Shown here in pieces: positions 10,175 through 17,759 of a stretch of 43,007 bases of DNA. The stretch covers positions 1-43,007 of the forward strand of contig NZ_JAPNLM010000044.1 in assembly GCF_026627255.1 (NCBI RefSeq), in the 5' to 3' direction. How positions within the stretch are numbered: the stretch's first letter is position 1; each line of letters opens with the position of its first letter. This DNA comes from Streptomyces antarcticus. GTDB taxonomy: Bacteria; Actinomycetota; Actinomycetes; Streptomycetales; Streptomycetaceae. A program made the position numbers and the translations under genes. Under the pieces are notes generated by a model. It made no database searches and had not been told where the DNA came from. It saw only the letters and a list, made by a program, of their open reading frames with translations.

Positions 10175-10636
10175 CTACGGGCGGCGCGTGAAGTCCATCG
10201 TCCAGTTGTCCAGCCAGGTCGCGCCCCCGTCGAGGGAGAAGGCCTGCTCCCAGCGCGGCGCGGCCCCCGAAGTGCCCGAGGTGCCCGACCACACGTACCG
10301 CACGCGGACGTCCTTCCCGTCGTGCGTGTCCTCCCCCTCGAAGACCCCGCGGTCGCCGTCGAACCGGCCGACGACGGGCGGGAAGAGGGTACCGGTGCGC
10401 CCGCTCGCCCAGTACAGCGACCACTCCTCCCGCTCGCGGTCGAAGAGCCGCAGCGTCAGACCGCCGGCGCCCTTCGTCGGAAAGTCGATCTCGTCGAAGC
10501 TCGCGCCGCCGCCGAAGTGCCGGGAGATGCGCGACACCGCCGGGAACTCCTCCCACGGGCTGTCCGCGTCGAGGAAGTCGACGCGCCGGCGGTTGGCGAC
10601 GTCCCAGCTGCCGACGAGGAAGTCGAAGTCGTCCAT
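10175..10636 (-). CDS. DUF1579-like small protein
   Basis: This 153-residue protein begins MDDFDFLVGSWDV, the typical opening of DUF1579-like beta-barrel proteins. It continues with beta-rich segments (LTLRLFDREREEWSLYW, GVFEGEDTHDGKDVRVRYVW) and ends WLDNWTMDFTRRP. No catalytic residues are evident; the fold suggests binding of a small hydrophobic ligand. ATG 10636 has GGGAG nine bases upstream. The gene is divergent from a WYL-domain regulator, and their shared region has a perfect CTGACA/TGTCAG palindrome plus a TACGGT -10 box (minus strand, 10679-10674). It is therefore the probable target of that regulator. Confidence 0.75.
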   Translation of the reverse strand: MDDFDFLVGSWDVANRRRVDFLDADSPWEEFPAVSRISRHFGGGASFDEIDFPTKGAGGLTLRLFDREREEWSLYWASGRTGTLFPPVVGRFDGDRGVFEGEDTHDGKDVRVRYVWSGTSGTSGAAPRWEQAFSLDGGATWLDNWTMDFTRRP

Positions 10637-10673
10637 GCGGTGTGCTCCCTTGGATCCGTTGCGATACGGGGGA

Positions 10674-10707
10674 ACCGTAGGAGCGCTCCCCTGACATCCT
10701 GTGTCAG
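10674..10707. promoter_or_regulatory. Divergent promoter with CTGACA-N5-TGTCAG operator
   Basis: 10691-10707 is a perfect inverted repeat with 6-base arms and a 5-base spacer. For the minus-strand gene the TGTCAG half-site lies 11 bases before a TACGGT -10 box (10679-10674), about where a -35 element would be. For the plus-strand regulator the palindrome ends 10 bases before its ATG and overlaps its translation-initiation region, so the regulator could repress itself. TGTCAG is also the key half-site of the actinobacterial RecA-NDp/PafBC motif, whose regulators share the WYL domain. Confidence 0.65.
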
Positions 10708-10717
10708 TGGAGCGCCG

Positions 10718-11758
10718 ATGAAGTCCAGCCGACTGCTGTCGATCCTGCTGCTGCTCCAGACGCGCGGCCGGATGACCGCCGCCGAGCTGGCGCGGGAGCT
10801 CGAGGTGTCCGTACGCACCGTCTACCGCGACGCGGAGGCCCTGAGCGCGGCGGGCGTACCGCTGTACGGGGACGCCGGCCACAGCGGCGGCTACCAGCTG
10901 CTCGCCGGCTACCGCACCCGGCTGACCGGCCTCCACGCGGGCGAGGCGGAGGCGCTGTTCCTGACCGGGATGCCGGGCCCGGCGGCGCAGCTGGGCCTCG
11001 GCCGGGCCCTGTCGGCGGCCCAGCTGAAACTGCGGGCGGCCCTGCCGCCGGAGCTGCGCGCCCAGGCGGACCGGATGCGGCTGCGGTTCCACCTGGACGC
11101 GCCCGGGTGGTACGCGGAGCACGAGGAGACCCCGTACCTGGCCCAGGTCGCCGACGCGGTGTGGCGGGGCCGGGTGATCGACGTCCGCTACCGGCGGTGG
11201 CGGGCCCCGCAGGAGGTGCAACGGCGGCTGGCCCCGTACGGGCTGGTCCTCAAGGCCGGCCGCTGGTACCTGGTGGCGGCGCCGGCCGGGACGCCGGGCC
11301 CGGAGGGGACGCGGGAGCCGGACGGGACGCACGACCCGGAAGGGGCGCGGGAGGCCGAGGGAGCGCGGGAGGCGCGGACGTACCGGGTGGACCAGATCCT
11401 GCGGGTCACCGAGACGGCCGGGGAGTCGGAGCTGCCGGAGGGCTTCGACCTGGCCGCGCACTGGCAGCGCGCCCAGGCCGACTTCCACGCGCGGCTCCAC
11501 CCGGAGGAGGCCGTCGTACGCCTCTCCGCGCGCGGGGCAGCCCGGCTGACGGGGGTCCAGGCCCGGGCGCTGGCGGCCACGGGCGAGCCCGACCCGGAGC
11601 TCCCCGGGTGGACGCGCGCGACCCTGCCGATCGAGTCCGAGGCGCGGGCCGAGGGCCAGTTCCTGTCGCTGGGCGCGGACGCGGAGGTCCTCTTCCCGAC
11701 GGCCCTGCGGGACCGCGTCAGGTCCACGGTGGCGGCGATGGCGGCCCGGTACGCGTAA
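10718..11758 (+). CDS. YafY-type HTH/WYL transcriptional regulator
   Basis: This 346-residue DNA-binding protein starts with an HTH_11 winged helix: SSRLLSILLLLQTRGRMTAAELARELEVSVRTVYRDAEALSA is split by the recognition segment SVRTVYRD. The GHSGGYQLLAGY wing and a central WYL domain (VIDVRYRRW... YGLVLKAGRWYLVA) follow. The WYL domain senses ligands or nucleic acid. Between the WYL core and the C-terminal extension there is an acidic Pro/Gly/Glu-rich insertion of roughly 30 residues (PGPEGTREPDGTHDPEGARE). ATG 10718 has GGAG seven bases upstream. It probably controls the divergent small gene and itself through the palindrome at 10691-10707. Confidence 0.88.
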   Translation: MKSSRLLSILLLLQTRGRMTAAELARELEVSVRTVYRDAEALSAAGVPLYGDAGHSGGYQLLAGYRTRLTGLHAGEAEALFLTGMPGPAAQLGLGRALSAAQLKLRAALPPELRAQADRMRLRFHLDAPGWYAEHEETPYLAQVADAVWRGRVIDVRYRRWRAPQEVQRRLAPYGLVLKAGRWYLVAAPAGTPGPEGTREPDGTHDPEGAREAEGAREARTYRVDQILRVTETAGESELPEGFDLAAHWQRAQADFHARLHPEEAVVRLSARGAARLTGVQARALAATGEPDPELPGWTRATLPIESEARAEGQFLSLGADAEVLFPTALRDRVRSTVAAMAARYA

Positions 11759-11793
11759 GGGCGGCGCGCGGGGAGGCAGGCCTGTCGCCGCTG

Positions 11794-12159
11794 TCAGCAG
11801 ACCGGTCCCGGCGGCGCCTCGGCCGTGGCCCGCAGGAGGTCCCGTACGAGGTCGAAGTCGACCTTGGCGGGGTTGCGGAAGCGCAGGCAGGCCTTGCCCA
11901 TGTCGTGGCCGGCCAGCCGGTCCGCGAAGGCGTCGCGGACGTCCGTGCGCAGCAGGTAGAAGGAGATGTACTGCTTCTGGTTCGCCCAGGCGATCTCCCC
12001 CTCCTCCGCGCCCGGCCGGACGTACACCGGCATCCCGTACGCGATCTGCTCCTCGAAGCCCGTCAGCTCCGCCGCGCACAGCTCGCGCAGCCGGGTCAGG
12101 GCCGCCCGGCGGGCCTCCGGGACCCCGGCGAGGTAGGCGTCGACGCGGGGGTCCTTCAC
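11794..12159 (-). CDS. DUF1801 domain protein
   Basis: This 121-residue protein matches the DUF1801/YdhG-like fold: DPRVDAYLAGVPEARRAALTRLRELC, EEQIAYGMPVYV, EIAWANQKQYISFYLL and GKACLRFRNPAKVDFDLV. The family includes frataxin-like iron-binding proteins such as YdhG, but many members are uncharacterised and no function can be fixed here. The start is GTG 12159, which overlaps the stop of the EamA gene by 4 bases, so the pair is translationally coupled in one operon. Confidence 0.8.
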   Translation of the reverse strand: MKDPRVDAYLAGVPEARRAALTRLRELCAAELTGFEEQIAYGMPVYVRPGAEEGEIAWANQKQYISFYLLRTDVRDAFADRLAGHDMGKACLRFRNPAKVDFDLVRDLLRATAEAPPGPVC

Positions 12160-13154
12160 GGGGTCCGCCCCGGGGTCCGCTTGCGGGTCTGGGAGCGGAC
12201 CGCGCCCATGCTGGCCGCGATCACGAGGGCGATGGCCAGGGCGTCCACGGCGGACAGGGCCTGGTGCAGCACGAGGAAGCCGGCGGTGGCGGCGATGGCC
12301 GGTTCCAGGCTCATCAGGATCGCGAAGGTGGAGGCCGGGAGCCGCCGCAGGGCGAGCAGTTCCAGGGTGTACGGCAGGACGGAGGACAGCACGGCCACCC
12401 CGATGCCAAGCGCGAGGGTGCTCGGGACCAGCAGCGCGGACCCGGCCTCGAAGACGCCCAGCGGGAGCGACAGCAGCGCGGCCACGGCCATCGCCAGCGC
12501 CAGACCGTCGGCCTGCGGGAAGCGGCGGCCGGTGCGCGCGCTGAAGACGATGTACGCCGCCCACATCACGCCCGCCCCGAGCGCGAAGGCGGCGCCCGCC
12601 GGGTCGAGGGAACCGAAGCCGGAGCCCCCGCCGCCGTGGCCGGACAGCAGGACCACGCCGCCGAGGGCGAGGCCCGCCCACAGCAGGTTCACCAGGCGCC
12701 GGGAGACGATCACCGAGAGGGCGAGCGGGCCGAGGACCTCCAGGGTGACGGCCGGACCGAGCGGGATGCGGTCCACGGCCTGGTAGAAGAGGCCGTTCAT
12801 GCCGGCCATGGTGACGCCGAAGGCGAGCACCGTGCCCCAGTCGGCGCGGGAGTAGCCGCGCACCCTGGGCCGGCACAGGAGCAGCAGCACGACGGCGGCG
12901 GCCGCGAGGCGCAGGGTGACCACGCCCGCCGCACCCGCCCTCGGCATGATCATGACCGCGAGGGCGGCGCCGAACTGCACCGAGACCCCCGCCGCGACCA
13001 CCAGCGCGACCGGGCCGAACCTGGCCGCCGCGGAGTCCTGAGGGGCTGCGGCGGCGGCCTGCGCGGCTGCGGCGGAGCCCTGCGGGGCTGCGGCGAGGGG
13101 GGCGGCTGCTGCGGGGGCCGCGGCGGGGGCGGCCGGTTCGGAGGGGGCGGTCAT
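12156..13154 (-). CDS. EamA/RhtA-like DMT-family transporter
   Basis: This 332-residue inner-membrane protein of the drug/metabolite transporter superfamily has ten predicted hydrophobic segments in two EamA repeats. The first runs from about FGPVALVVAAGVSVQFGAAL to VVLLSG, the second from AGAAFALGAGVMWAAYIVF to IALVIAASMGAV. Motifs such as PLGPAVTLEVLGPLAL and LPYTLELLALRRLPASTFAILMSLEPA resemble RhtA threonine/homoserine exporters. The first 45 residues are an Ala/Pro-rich soluble extension encoded by GCGGCN-rich short repeats, unusual for the family. ATG 13154 has GGAG close upstream. A long inverted repeat (13174-13208) precedes it. The downstream DUF1801 gene overlaps it by 4 bases. Confidence 0.85.
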   Translation of the reverse strand: MTAPSEPAAPAAAPAAAAPLAAAPQGSAAAAQAAAAAPQDSAAARFGPVALVVAAGVSVQFGAALAVMIMPRAGAAGVVTLRLAAAAVVLLLLCRPRVRGYSRADWGTVLAFGVTMAGMNGLFYQAVDRIPLGPAVTLEVLGPLALSVIVSRRLVNLLWAGLALGGVVLLSGHGGGGSGFGSLDPAGAAFALGAGVMWAAYIVFSARTGRRFPQADGLALAMAVAALLSLPLGVFEAGSALLVPSTLALGIGVAVLSSVLPYTLELLALRRLPASTFAILMSLEPAIAATAGFLVLHQALSAVDALAIALVIAASMGAVRSQTRKRTPGRTP

Positions 13155-13173
13155 GTCTCCAGCGTAAGGGTTT

Positions 13174-13208
13174 CGGTAAGGAGTGTCCCGGCAGGTTTTT
13201 CCTTACCG
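13174..13208. promoter_or_regulatory. Inverted repeat upstream of the EamA operon
   Basis: CGGTAAGGA (13174-13182) and TCCTTACCG (13200-13208) are perfect 9-base arms around 17 bases. They lie between the stop of the FAD/Fe-S gene (13229) and the ATG of the EamA gene (13154), both on the minus strand. It may be a terminator for the upstream gene or an operator for the EamA operon; the A5 run in the loop (minus strand) argues against a simple terminator. Confidence 0.5.
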
Positions 13209-13228
13209 CACGGCGCTGGAGTCCCGCT

Positions 13229-16228
13229 TCAGAGCGCCTCGTCCAGGAGTTCCGCCAGGTGGCGGGCCCGGACCCCGCCCAGCTGTGCGATCTGGGTGCG
13301 GCAGGAGAAGCCGTCCGCCTGGATCAGAGCCGCTTCCGGAGCCCCGCGCAGGGACGGCAGCAGCTGCTCCTCGGCGCAGGCGACCGACACGTCGTGGTGG
13401 CCGGGCTCGAAGCCGAAGTTCCCCGCCAGGCCGCAGCAGCCGCCGCTGAGCTCGCCGGTGAGACCGGCCCGCTCGCGCAGCCGGCGGTCGGCGGCGTCGC
13501 CGAGCACGGCGTGCTGGTGGCAGTGGGTCTGGCCGGCCACCGGCCGGTCGATCCGGGGCGGCCGCCAGTCCGGGGCGTACTCCTCCAGGGTCTCGGCGAA
13601 CGTGCGGACCGCCGCGGCGAGGCGGTGCGCGCGGGGGTCGTCGGGGAGGAGGGCGGGGAGGTCGGTGCGCAGGGCCGCGGCGCAGCTGGGTTCCAGGACG
13701 AGGACGAGGACGGGGTGGTCGGTGGCGCCGGTCCTGCCGGAGGCGTTGGTTCCGTTGGTGGTGTCGGTTCCGTTCGAGGCGTCGAGGGCGTCCAGGGTGC
13801 GGCGCAGGACCGTGCGGGCGCGGTCGAGGCGGCCGGTGGAGACGTACGTCAGGCCGCAGCAGACCGGGCCCCGGGGGACGGTGACCGCGAACCCGGCCGC
13901 CTCCAGGACGCGGACGGCCGCGCGGCCGGTCTCGGGGGCGAGGTGCTCCGTGAAGGTGTCGGGCCACAGGGTGACGGGCGTTCCGGGGCCGGTGCCGGTG
14001 CCGGTGGCTCGGGTGGCGGGGCCGGTGCCGGTGGCTCGGGTGGCGGGGCCGGTGGCTCGGGTGGCGGGGCCCGTGGCCGGGGTACCGGTGCCCTGCGGGC
14101 GGCCTTCGGGCTCCGCCCGGACCCGCGCCTCAAACGCCGGCGAGGCTGGATTCCCGGACCCGGCGCCACCGCTCGAGGCCGGATTCCCGGGCCCGGTGGC
14201 CCGCGGGGCGGGCGGGGGCGGCGTCGGGCGGGTTTGCCACCAGTGGGTGAAGGGGGTGCGGGTGAGCGGGGGGAGGGGGCGGGTGCGGGTGAGGCCCGGG
14301 AGGGGGAGGCGGCGGGCGGCCGCGTTGACGACGGCCGCGAGCCGCAGCCGGGCGATCAGGCGGAGCCAGACCGGGAGGCCGCCCAGGGTGTAGTGGGCGA
14401 GCGGGCGGATCCGGCCCGCCCAGTGCCGGTGCAGGAACTCCGCCTTGTACGCGGCCATGTCCACGCCCACCGGGCAGTCGCTCAGGCACCCCTTGCAGCC
14501 GAGGCACAGGTCCAGCGCCCCGGCGACCTCCGCCGAGCGCCAGCCGTCGGTGACGATCTCCCCGGCCAGCATCTCGTGCAGCAGCCGGGCCCGGCCGCGC
14601 GTGGAGTGCCGCTCCTCCCCCGTGGCCCGGTACGACGGGCACATGACCGCCGTACCGCCGGTCTCCGTCGAGCGGCACTTCGCGACGCCCACGCACCGGG
14701 CGACCTCCGTCGCGAAGGGGGTGTCCGGCAGCACCGCGAAGCGGAGGTTCTCGTCCAGCCGGGCCGGCCGGACCAGCATCCCGGGGTTCATGCCGCCCGC
14801 CGGGTCCCACACGTCCTTGTACGCGCCGAAGAGGGCGATGGCGTCCGGCCCGTACATCCTCGGCAGCAGCTCCGCCCGCGCCTGGCCGTCCCCGTGTTCC
14901 CCCGACAGCGAGCCGCCGTGGGCGACGACCAGATCGGCCAGCTCCTCGGAGAAGGCCCGGTAGCGGGCCACGCCCTCCCGGGTCACCAGGTCGAAGTCGA
15001 TCCGTACGTGGACGCAGCCCTCGCCGAAGTGCCCGTACGGGGATCCGCGCAGCCCGTGCGCGGCCAGCAGGGCGCGGAACTCCCGCAGGTACGCGCCCAG
15101 CCGGGCCGGCGGCACCGCGCAGTCCTCCCAGCCCGGCCAGGCCATCGCGCCCCCGGGCAGCCGTGTCGCGGTGCCCGCCGCGTCCTCGCGGATCCGCCAC
15201 AGCGCCCGCTGCCCGGCCGGGTCCGTCACCAGCCGCGCGTCCACGGCGTCGACGCCGCGCAGCAGGGCCCGCGCCGCGCCCTCGTCCGGCAGCTCCGCGA
15301 ACAGCCAGGCGCCGCCCCGGGGGAGGTCGGCAGCGGCGGCCCCGACGAGGTCGTGCGCCATGCCCTCCAGGGTCAGCGGCCGGTACGGGAGCAGGCCCGC
15401 GGCGGCCTCGGCGGCCGCGGTCTCGTCGGCGTACCCGAGTACGGCCAGAACGGGCGCGGCCGGGAGTTCCACCAGGCGCACCACCGCCTCCGTCACCACC
15501 CCCAGGGTGCCCTCGCTGCCGCAGAAGGCGCGGGCGAGCCCGGTGCCGCGCTCGGGGAGGAGGGCGTCGAGGCCGCCGTAGCCGGAGATCCGCCGCGAGA
15601 AGTCCCCGAAGGGGCCGTACAGCCCGGTGCGGAGCACGGCGAGGTTCCCCGCGACGAGTTCCCGCAGTCCGGCGGGGGCGCCGGCCCAGCCGGTGCCGAG
15701 GCGGTGGGAGGCGCCGCCGTACGCCGTCACGGCCAGCTCGGCGACGTTGTCGGCGGTGGTCCCCCAGGCCACGGAGTGGGCCCCGCACGCGTTGTTGCCG
15801 ATCATGCCGCCGAGGGTGCAGCGGGAGCGGGTGGAGGGGTCCGGCCCGAAGGTCAGTCCGTACGGGCGCACCGCGTCCCGCAGCCGGTCGAGGACCAGGC
15901 CGGGCTGGACGACGGCGGTGCGGGCGGCCGGGTCCACCGACACCAGGGAGTTCATGTGGCGGGTCAGGTCGAGCACGACGCCCGTGCCGGTGGCCTGGCC
16001 GGCGATGGAGGTGGCGCCGCCGCGCGGGACGACGGGGACCCCGGCGTCGGCGCACACGCGCAGGGCTGCGGCCACGTCGTCGGCGTCGTACGGGGCGACC
16101 ACGCCGACCGGGACGCGGCGGTAGTTCGAGGCGTCCATGGTCGCCAGGGCCCGCGCGGCGGCGCCGAAGTCCACCTCCCCGCGGAGGTTCGCCCGCAATG
16201 TCCGTTCGAGTTCCCCGGGAGACGTCAC
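13229..16228 (-). CDS. FAD-linked oxidase / Fe-S oxidoreductase (GlcD-GlpC fusion)
   Basis: This 999-residue fusion resembles D-2-hydroxyacid (lactate, glycolate or 2-hydroxyglutarate) dehydrogenases with FAD and iron-sulfur parts. Residues 1-460 form the PCMH FAD domain (VVPRGGATSIAGQATG, MIGNNACGAHSVAWG) and FAD oxidase C-terminal domain (SPYGHFGEGCVHVRIDFD, LSGEHGDGQAR). Two ferredoxin-type Cys groups follow; the second is CLGCKGCLSDCP near residue 575. CCG domains carry GPVCCGLTY (about 789) and SGGCCGLAGNF (about 930), plus THCHQHA. A linker at about 660-750 holds an interspersed repeat read as SPAFEARVRAEPEG and ATGPATR repeats. An Asn/Thr-rich insert is near 820. GTG 16228 has a CAGGCT box 7 bases upstream and so may be leaderless. 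It is divergent from serC; the substrate is not identified. Confidence 0.88.
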   Translation of the reverse strand: MTSPGELERTLRANLRGEVDFGAAARALATMDASNYRRVPVGVVAPYDADDVAAALRVCADAGVPVVPRGGATSIAGQATGTGVVLDLTRHMNSLVSVDPAARTAVVQPGLVLDRLRDAVRPYGLTFGPDPSTRSRCTLGGMIGNNACGAHSVAWGTTADNVAELAVTAYGGASHRLGTGWAGAPAGLRELVAGNLAVLRTGLYGPFGDFSRRISGYGGLDALLPERGTGLARAFCGSEGTLGVVTEAVVRLVELPAAPVLAVLGYADETAAAEAAAGLLPYRPLTLEGMAHDLVGAAAADLPRGGAWLFAELPDEGAARALLRGVDAVDARLVTDPAGQRALWRIREDAAGTATRLPGGAMAWPGWEDCAVPPARLGAYLREFRALLAAHGLRGSPYGHFGEGCVHVRIDFDLVTREGVARYRAFSEELADLVVAHGGSLSGEHGDGQARAELLPRMYGPDAIALFGAYKDVWDPAGGMNPGMLVRPARLDENLRFAVLPDTPFATEVARCVGVAKCRSTETGGTAVMCPSYRATGEERHSTRGRARLLHEMLAGEIVTDGWRSAEVAGALDLCLGCKGCLSDCPVGVDMAAYKAEFLHRHWAGRIRPLAHYTLGGLPVWLRLIARLRLAAVVNAAARRLPLPGLTRTRPLPPLTRTPFTHWWQTRPTPPPPAPRATGPGNPASSGGAGSGNPASPAFEARVRAEPEGRPQGTGTPATGPATRATGPATRATGTGPATRATGTGTGPGTPVTLWPDTFTEHLAPETGRAAVRVLEAAGFAVTVPRGPVCCGLTYVSTGRLDRARTVLRRTLDALDASNGTDTTNGTNASGRTGATDHPVLVLVLEPSCAAALRTDLPALLPDDPRAHRLAAAVRTFAETLEEYAPDWRPPRIDRPVAGQTHCHQHAVLGDAADRRLRERAGLTGELSGGCCGLAGNFGFEPGHHDVSVACAEEQLLPSLRGAPEAALIQADGFSCRTQIAQLGGVRARHLAELLDEAL
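13978..14072. repeat. Tandem repeat encoding (ATGPATR)n
   Basis: Units close to GGTGGCTCGGGTGGCGGGGCC recur three to four times with short GGTGCC spacers. On the minus strand they are read as ATGPATRATGPATR in the linker between the ferredoxin-like and CCG domains of the FAD/Fe-S protein, next to interspersed repeat copy C. Confidence 0.8.
14109..14194 (+). repeat. Interspersed GC-rich repeat, copy C (inside a gene)
   Basis: It contains GGCTCCGCCCGGACCCGCG and then CGCCTCAAACGCCGGCGAGG, matching copies A and B. Its tail (GGATTCCCGGACCCGG, 14148-14163) is partly repeated at 14179-14194. It sits in the interdomain linker of the FAD/Fe-S gene and is read on the minus strand in the same frame as copy B, giving PAFEAR. 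Confidence 0.8.
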
Positions 16229-16301
16229 GGCGCCCAGCCTGCCACCGTTCCGGCGCGTCTCACCGGGTGGACGCGCCTCCGAGGCGTGGACCGGGACCCG
16301 A

Positions 16302-16307
16302 TACGCT
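16302..16307 (+). promoter_or_regulatory. Leaderless -10 box of serC
   Basis: TACGCT ends 6 bases before the GTG start of serC and there is no Shine-Dalgarno sequence. Transcription is therefore predicted to begin at or next to the start codon. Confidence 0.6.
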
Positions 16308-16313
16308 CCGCTC

Positions 16314-17432
16314 GTGGCCGAGATCCAGATTCCCGCTGACATCAAGCCCGCCGACGGACGCTTCGGCGCGGGCCCCTCCAAGGTGCGGACCGAGGCGCTG
16401 GACGCCCTCGCCGCCACCGGTACCTCCCTGCTCGGAACCTCTCACCGCCAGGCCCCGGTCAAGAACCTGGTCGGCTCGGTGCGTCAGGGGATCCGGGACC
16501 TGTTCTCCCTCCCCGAGGGGTACGAGGTGATCCTGGGCAACGGCGGCTCCACCGCCTTCTGGGACATCGCGACCGCCGGGCTGATCGAGCAGAAGTCGCA
16601 GCACCTCACCTTCGGTGAGTTCTCCTCGAAGTTCGCCAAGGCCGCGAAGCTCGCGCCGTGGCTCGACGCGCCGTCCGTGATCTCCTCGGAGCCGGGCACC
16701 CACCCGGAGCCGGTGGCCGAGGCGGGCGTGGACGTGTACGCGTACACGCACAACGAGACCTCGACGGGTGTCGCGGCGCCGATCAAGCGCGTCGCGGGCG
16801 CCGACGCCGGGTCACTCGTTCTGGTGGACGCGACCTCGGGCGCCGGCGGCCTGCCGGTGGACATCACCGAGACCGACGTCTACTACTTCGCCCCGCAGAA
16901 GTCCTTCGCCTCGGACGGCGGCCTGTGGCTGGCGGCGTTCTCCCCGGCGGCTCTGGAGCGCGCGGCCCGCGTGCACGCCTCGGGCCGGCACATCCCGGAG
17001 TTCTTCTCGCTGCCGACGGCGATCGACAACTCGCTGAAGAACCAGACGTACAACACCCCCGCGCTGTCCACGCTCTTCCTGCTGAACGAGCAGCTGGAGT
17101 GGCTCAACGGCCAGGGCGGCCTGGAGTTCGCGACCGGCCGCACCGCGGCCAGCGCGCGCAACCTGTACGGCTGGGCCGAGGCGTCGAAGTACGCGACCCC
17201 GTTCGTCGTGGACGCCGACAAGCGGTCCGCCGTCATCGGCACGATCGACTTCTCGGACGACATCGACGCGGCGGCCGTCGCCAAGGCGCTGCGCGCCAAC
17301 GGCATCGTGGACACCGAGCCGTACCGCAAGCTGGGCCGCAACCAGCTCCGCGTCGCGATGTTCCCGGCGATCGACCCGGCGGACGTGCAGGCGCTGACCG
17401 CGTGCGTCGACTACGTAATCGAGAAGCTGTAA
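16314..17432 (+). CDS. serC: Phosphoserine transaminase
   Basis: This 372-residue PLP enzyme converts 3-phosphohydroxypyruvate and glutamate to phosphoserine and 2-oxoglutarate, the second step of serine biosynthesis; it acts in the cytoplasm. It opens with IPADIKPADGRFGAGPSKVR, has LGTSHRQAPVKNLVG and GNGGSTAFWDIA, and the PLP lysine is in YYFAPQKSFASDGG (Lys196). HNETSTGV and LRVAMFPAIDPADV are also typical of the actinobacterial group. GTG 16314 lacks a ribosome binding site and follows a TACGCT box by 6 bases, so the mRNA is probably leaderless. It is divergent from the FAD/Fe-S gene across 85 bases. A 17-bp tandem repeat and a strong hairpin follow its stop. Confidence 0.96.
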   Translation: MAEIQIPADIKPADGRFGAGPSKVRTEALDALAATGTSLLGTSHRQAPVKNLVGSVRQGIRDLFSLPEGYEVILGNGGSTAFWDIATAGLIEQKSQHLTFGEFSSKFAKAAKLAPWLDAPSVISSEPGTHPEPVAEAGVDVYAYTHNETSTGVAAPIKRVAGADAGSLVLVDATSGAGGLPVDITETDVYYFAPQKSFASDGGLWLAAFSPAALERAARVHASGRHIPEFFSLPTAIDNSLKNQTYNTPALSTLFLLNEQLEWLNGQGGLEFATGRTAASARNLYGWAEASKYATPFVVDADKRSAVIGTIDFSDDIDAAAVAKALRANGIVDTEPYRKLGRNQLRVAMFPAIDPADVQALTACVDYVIEKL

Positions 17433-17434
17433 CC

Positions 17435-17485
17435 GCAGCCCTTCCCGTACCGCAGCCGTTCTCGTACGGCAGCCGTTCCCGCACC
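17435..17485. repeat. 17-bp tandem repeat, three copies, after serC
   Basis: Three imperfect units of GCAGCCNTTCNCGNACN start at 17435, 17452 and 17469, directly after the serC stop codon and before its terminator hairpin. No reading frame is involved. Confidence 0.8.
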
Positions 17486-17491
17486 GCGCCC

Positions 17492-17526
17492 GGAGCCCCC
17501 GGCGACGTCACGTCGCCGGGGGCTCC
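17492..17526 (+). terminator. serC terminator hairpin
   Basis: Arms of 16 bases, GGAGCCCCCGGCGACG and its exact complement, close around a 3-base loop (TCA). It is the strongest hairpin in the window and lies 60 bases after serC. No T tract follows. Confidence 0.85.
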
Positions 17527-17561
17527 GGCGTTCCCAGCGTCCACCGGCGGCCTCGTCCGCC

Positions 17562-17575
17562 GGGACTTTCGTCCC
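17562..17575. promoter_or_regulatory. DosR/OsdR-like box
   Basis: GGGACTTTCGTCCC is a perfect 5-base inverted repeat. It matches the core of the mycobacterial DosR/DevR consensus GGGACTWWWGTCCC at 13 of 14 positions. It lies 185 bases upstream of the secreted-protein gene and 36 bases after the serC terminator. Streptomyces have DosR homologues (OsdR). The regulator is not in the window. Confidence 0.5.
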
Positions 17576-17759
17576 AAAAATCGGGGCAAACAGCCCGCAA
17601 ACGGCACTACCACAGCCACCGCGCGACCTGCGGCTTCATGCCGGGGGACCTTCGGCAGGGGCCTCCCCGCCCCTCCGGCGGGCCGCAACCAAACCGCCCA
17701 AGATGTCCCTCATGTCTGGTGTGCCGGGAAAAACCCCGGCCCGTTCAGGAGGAAACCTC
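17576..17759. other. Long 5' region of the secreted-protein/sortase pair
   Basis: I see no gene here. The stretch begins with an A-rich run (CCCAAAAATCGGGGCAAACAG), less GC-rich than its surroundings, and includes a small hairpin around GAAAAAC at 17732-17745. It ends in the strong ribosome binding site GGAGGAAA. A promoter is likely but no -10 box stands out. Confidence 0.45.

Noticed and set aside
12264..16339. Long plus-strand frames opposite the EamA and FAD/Fe-S genes
   Set aside because: They are antisense shadows; all recognisable motifs (CCG, PCMH, transmembrane helices) are on the minus strand.
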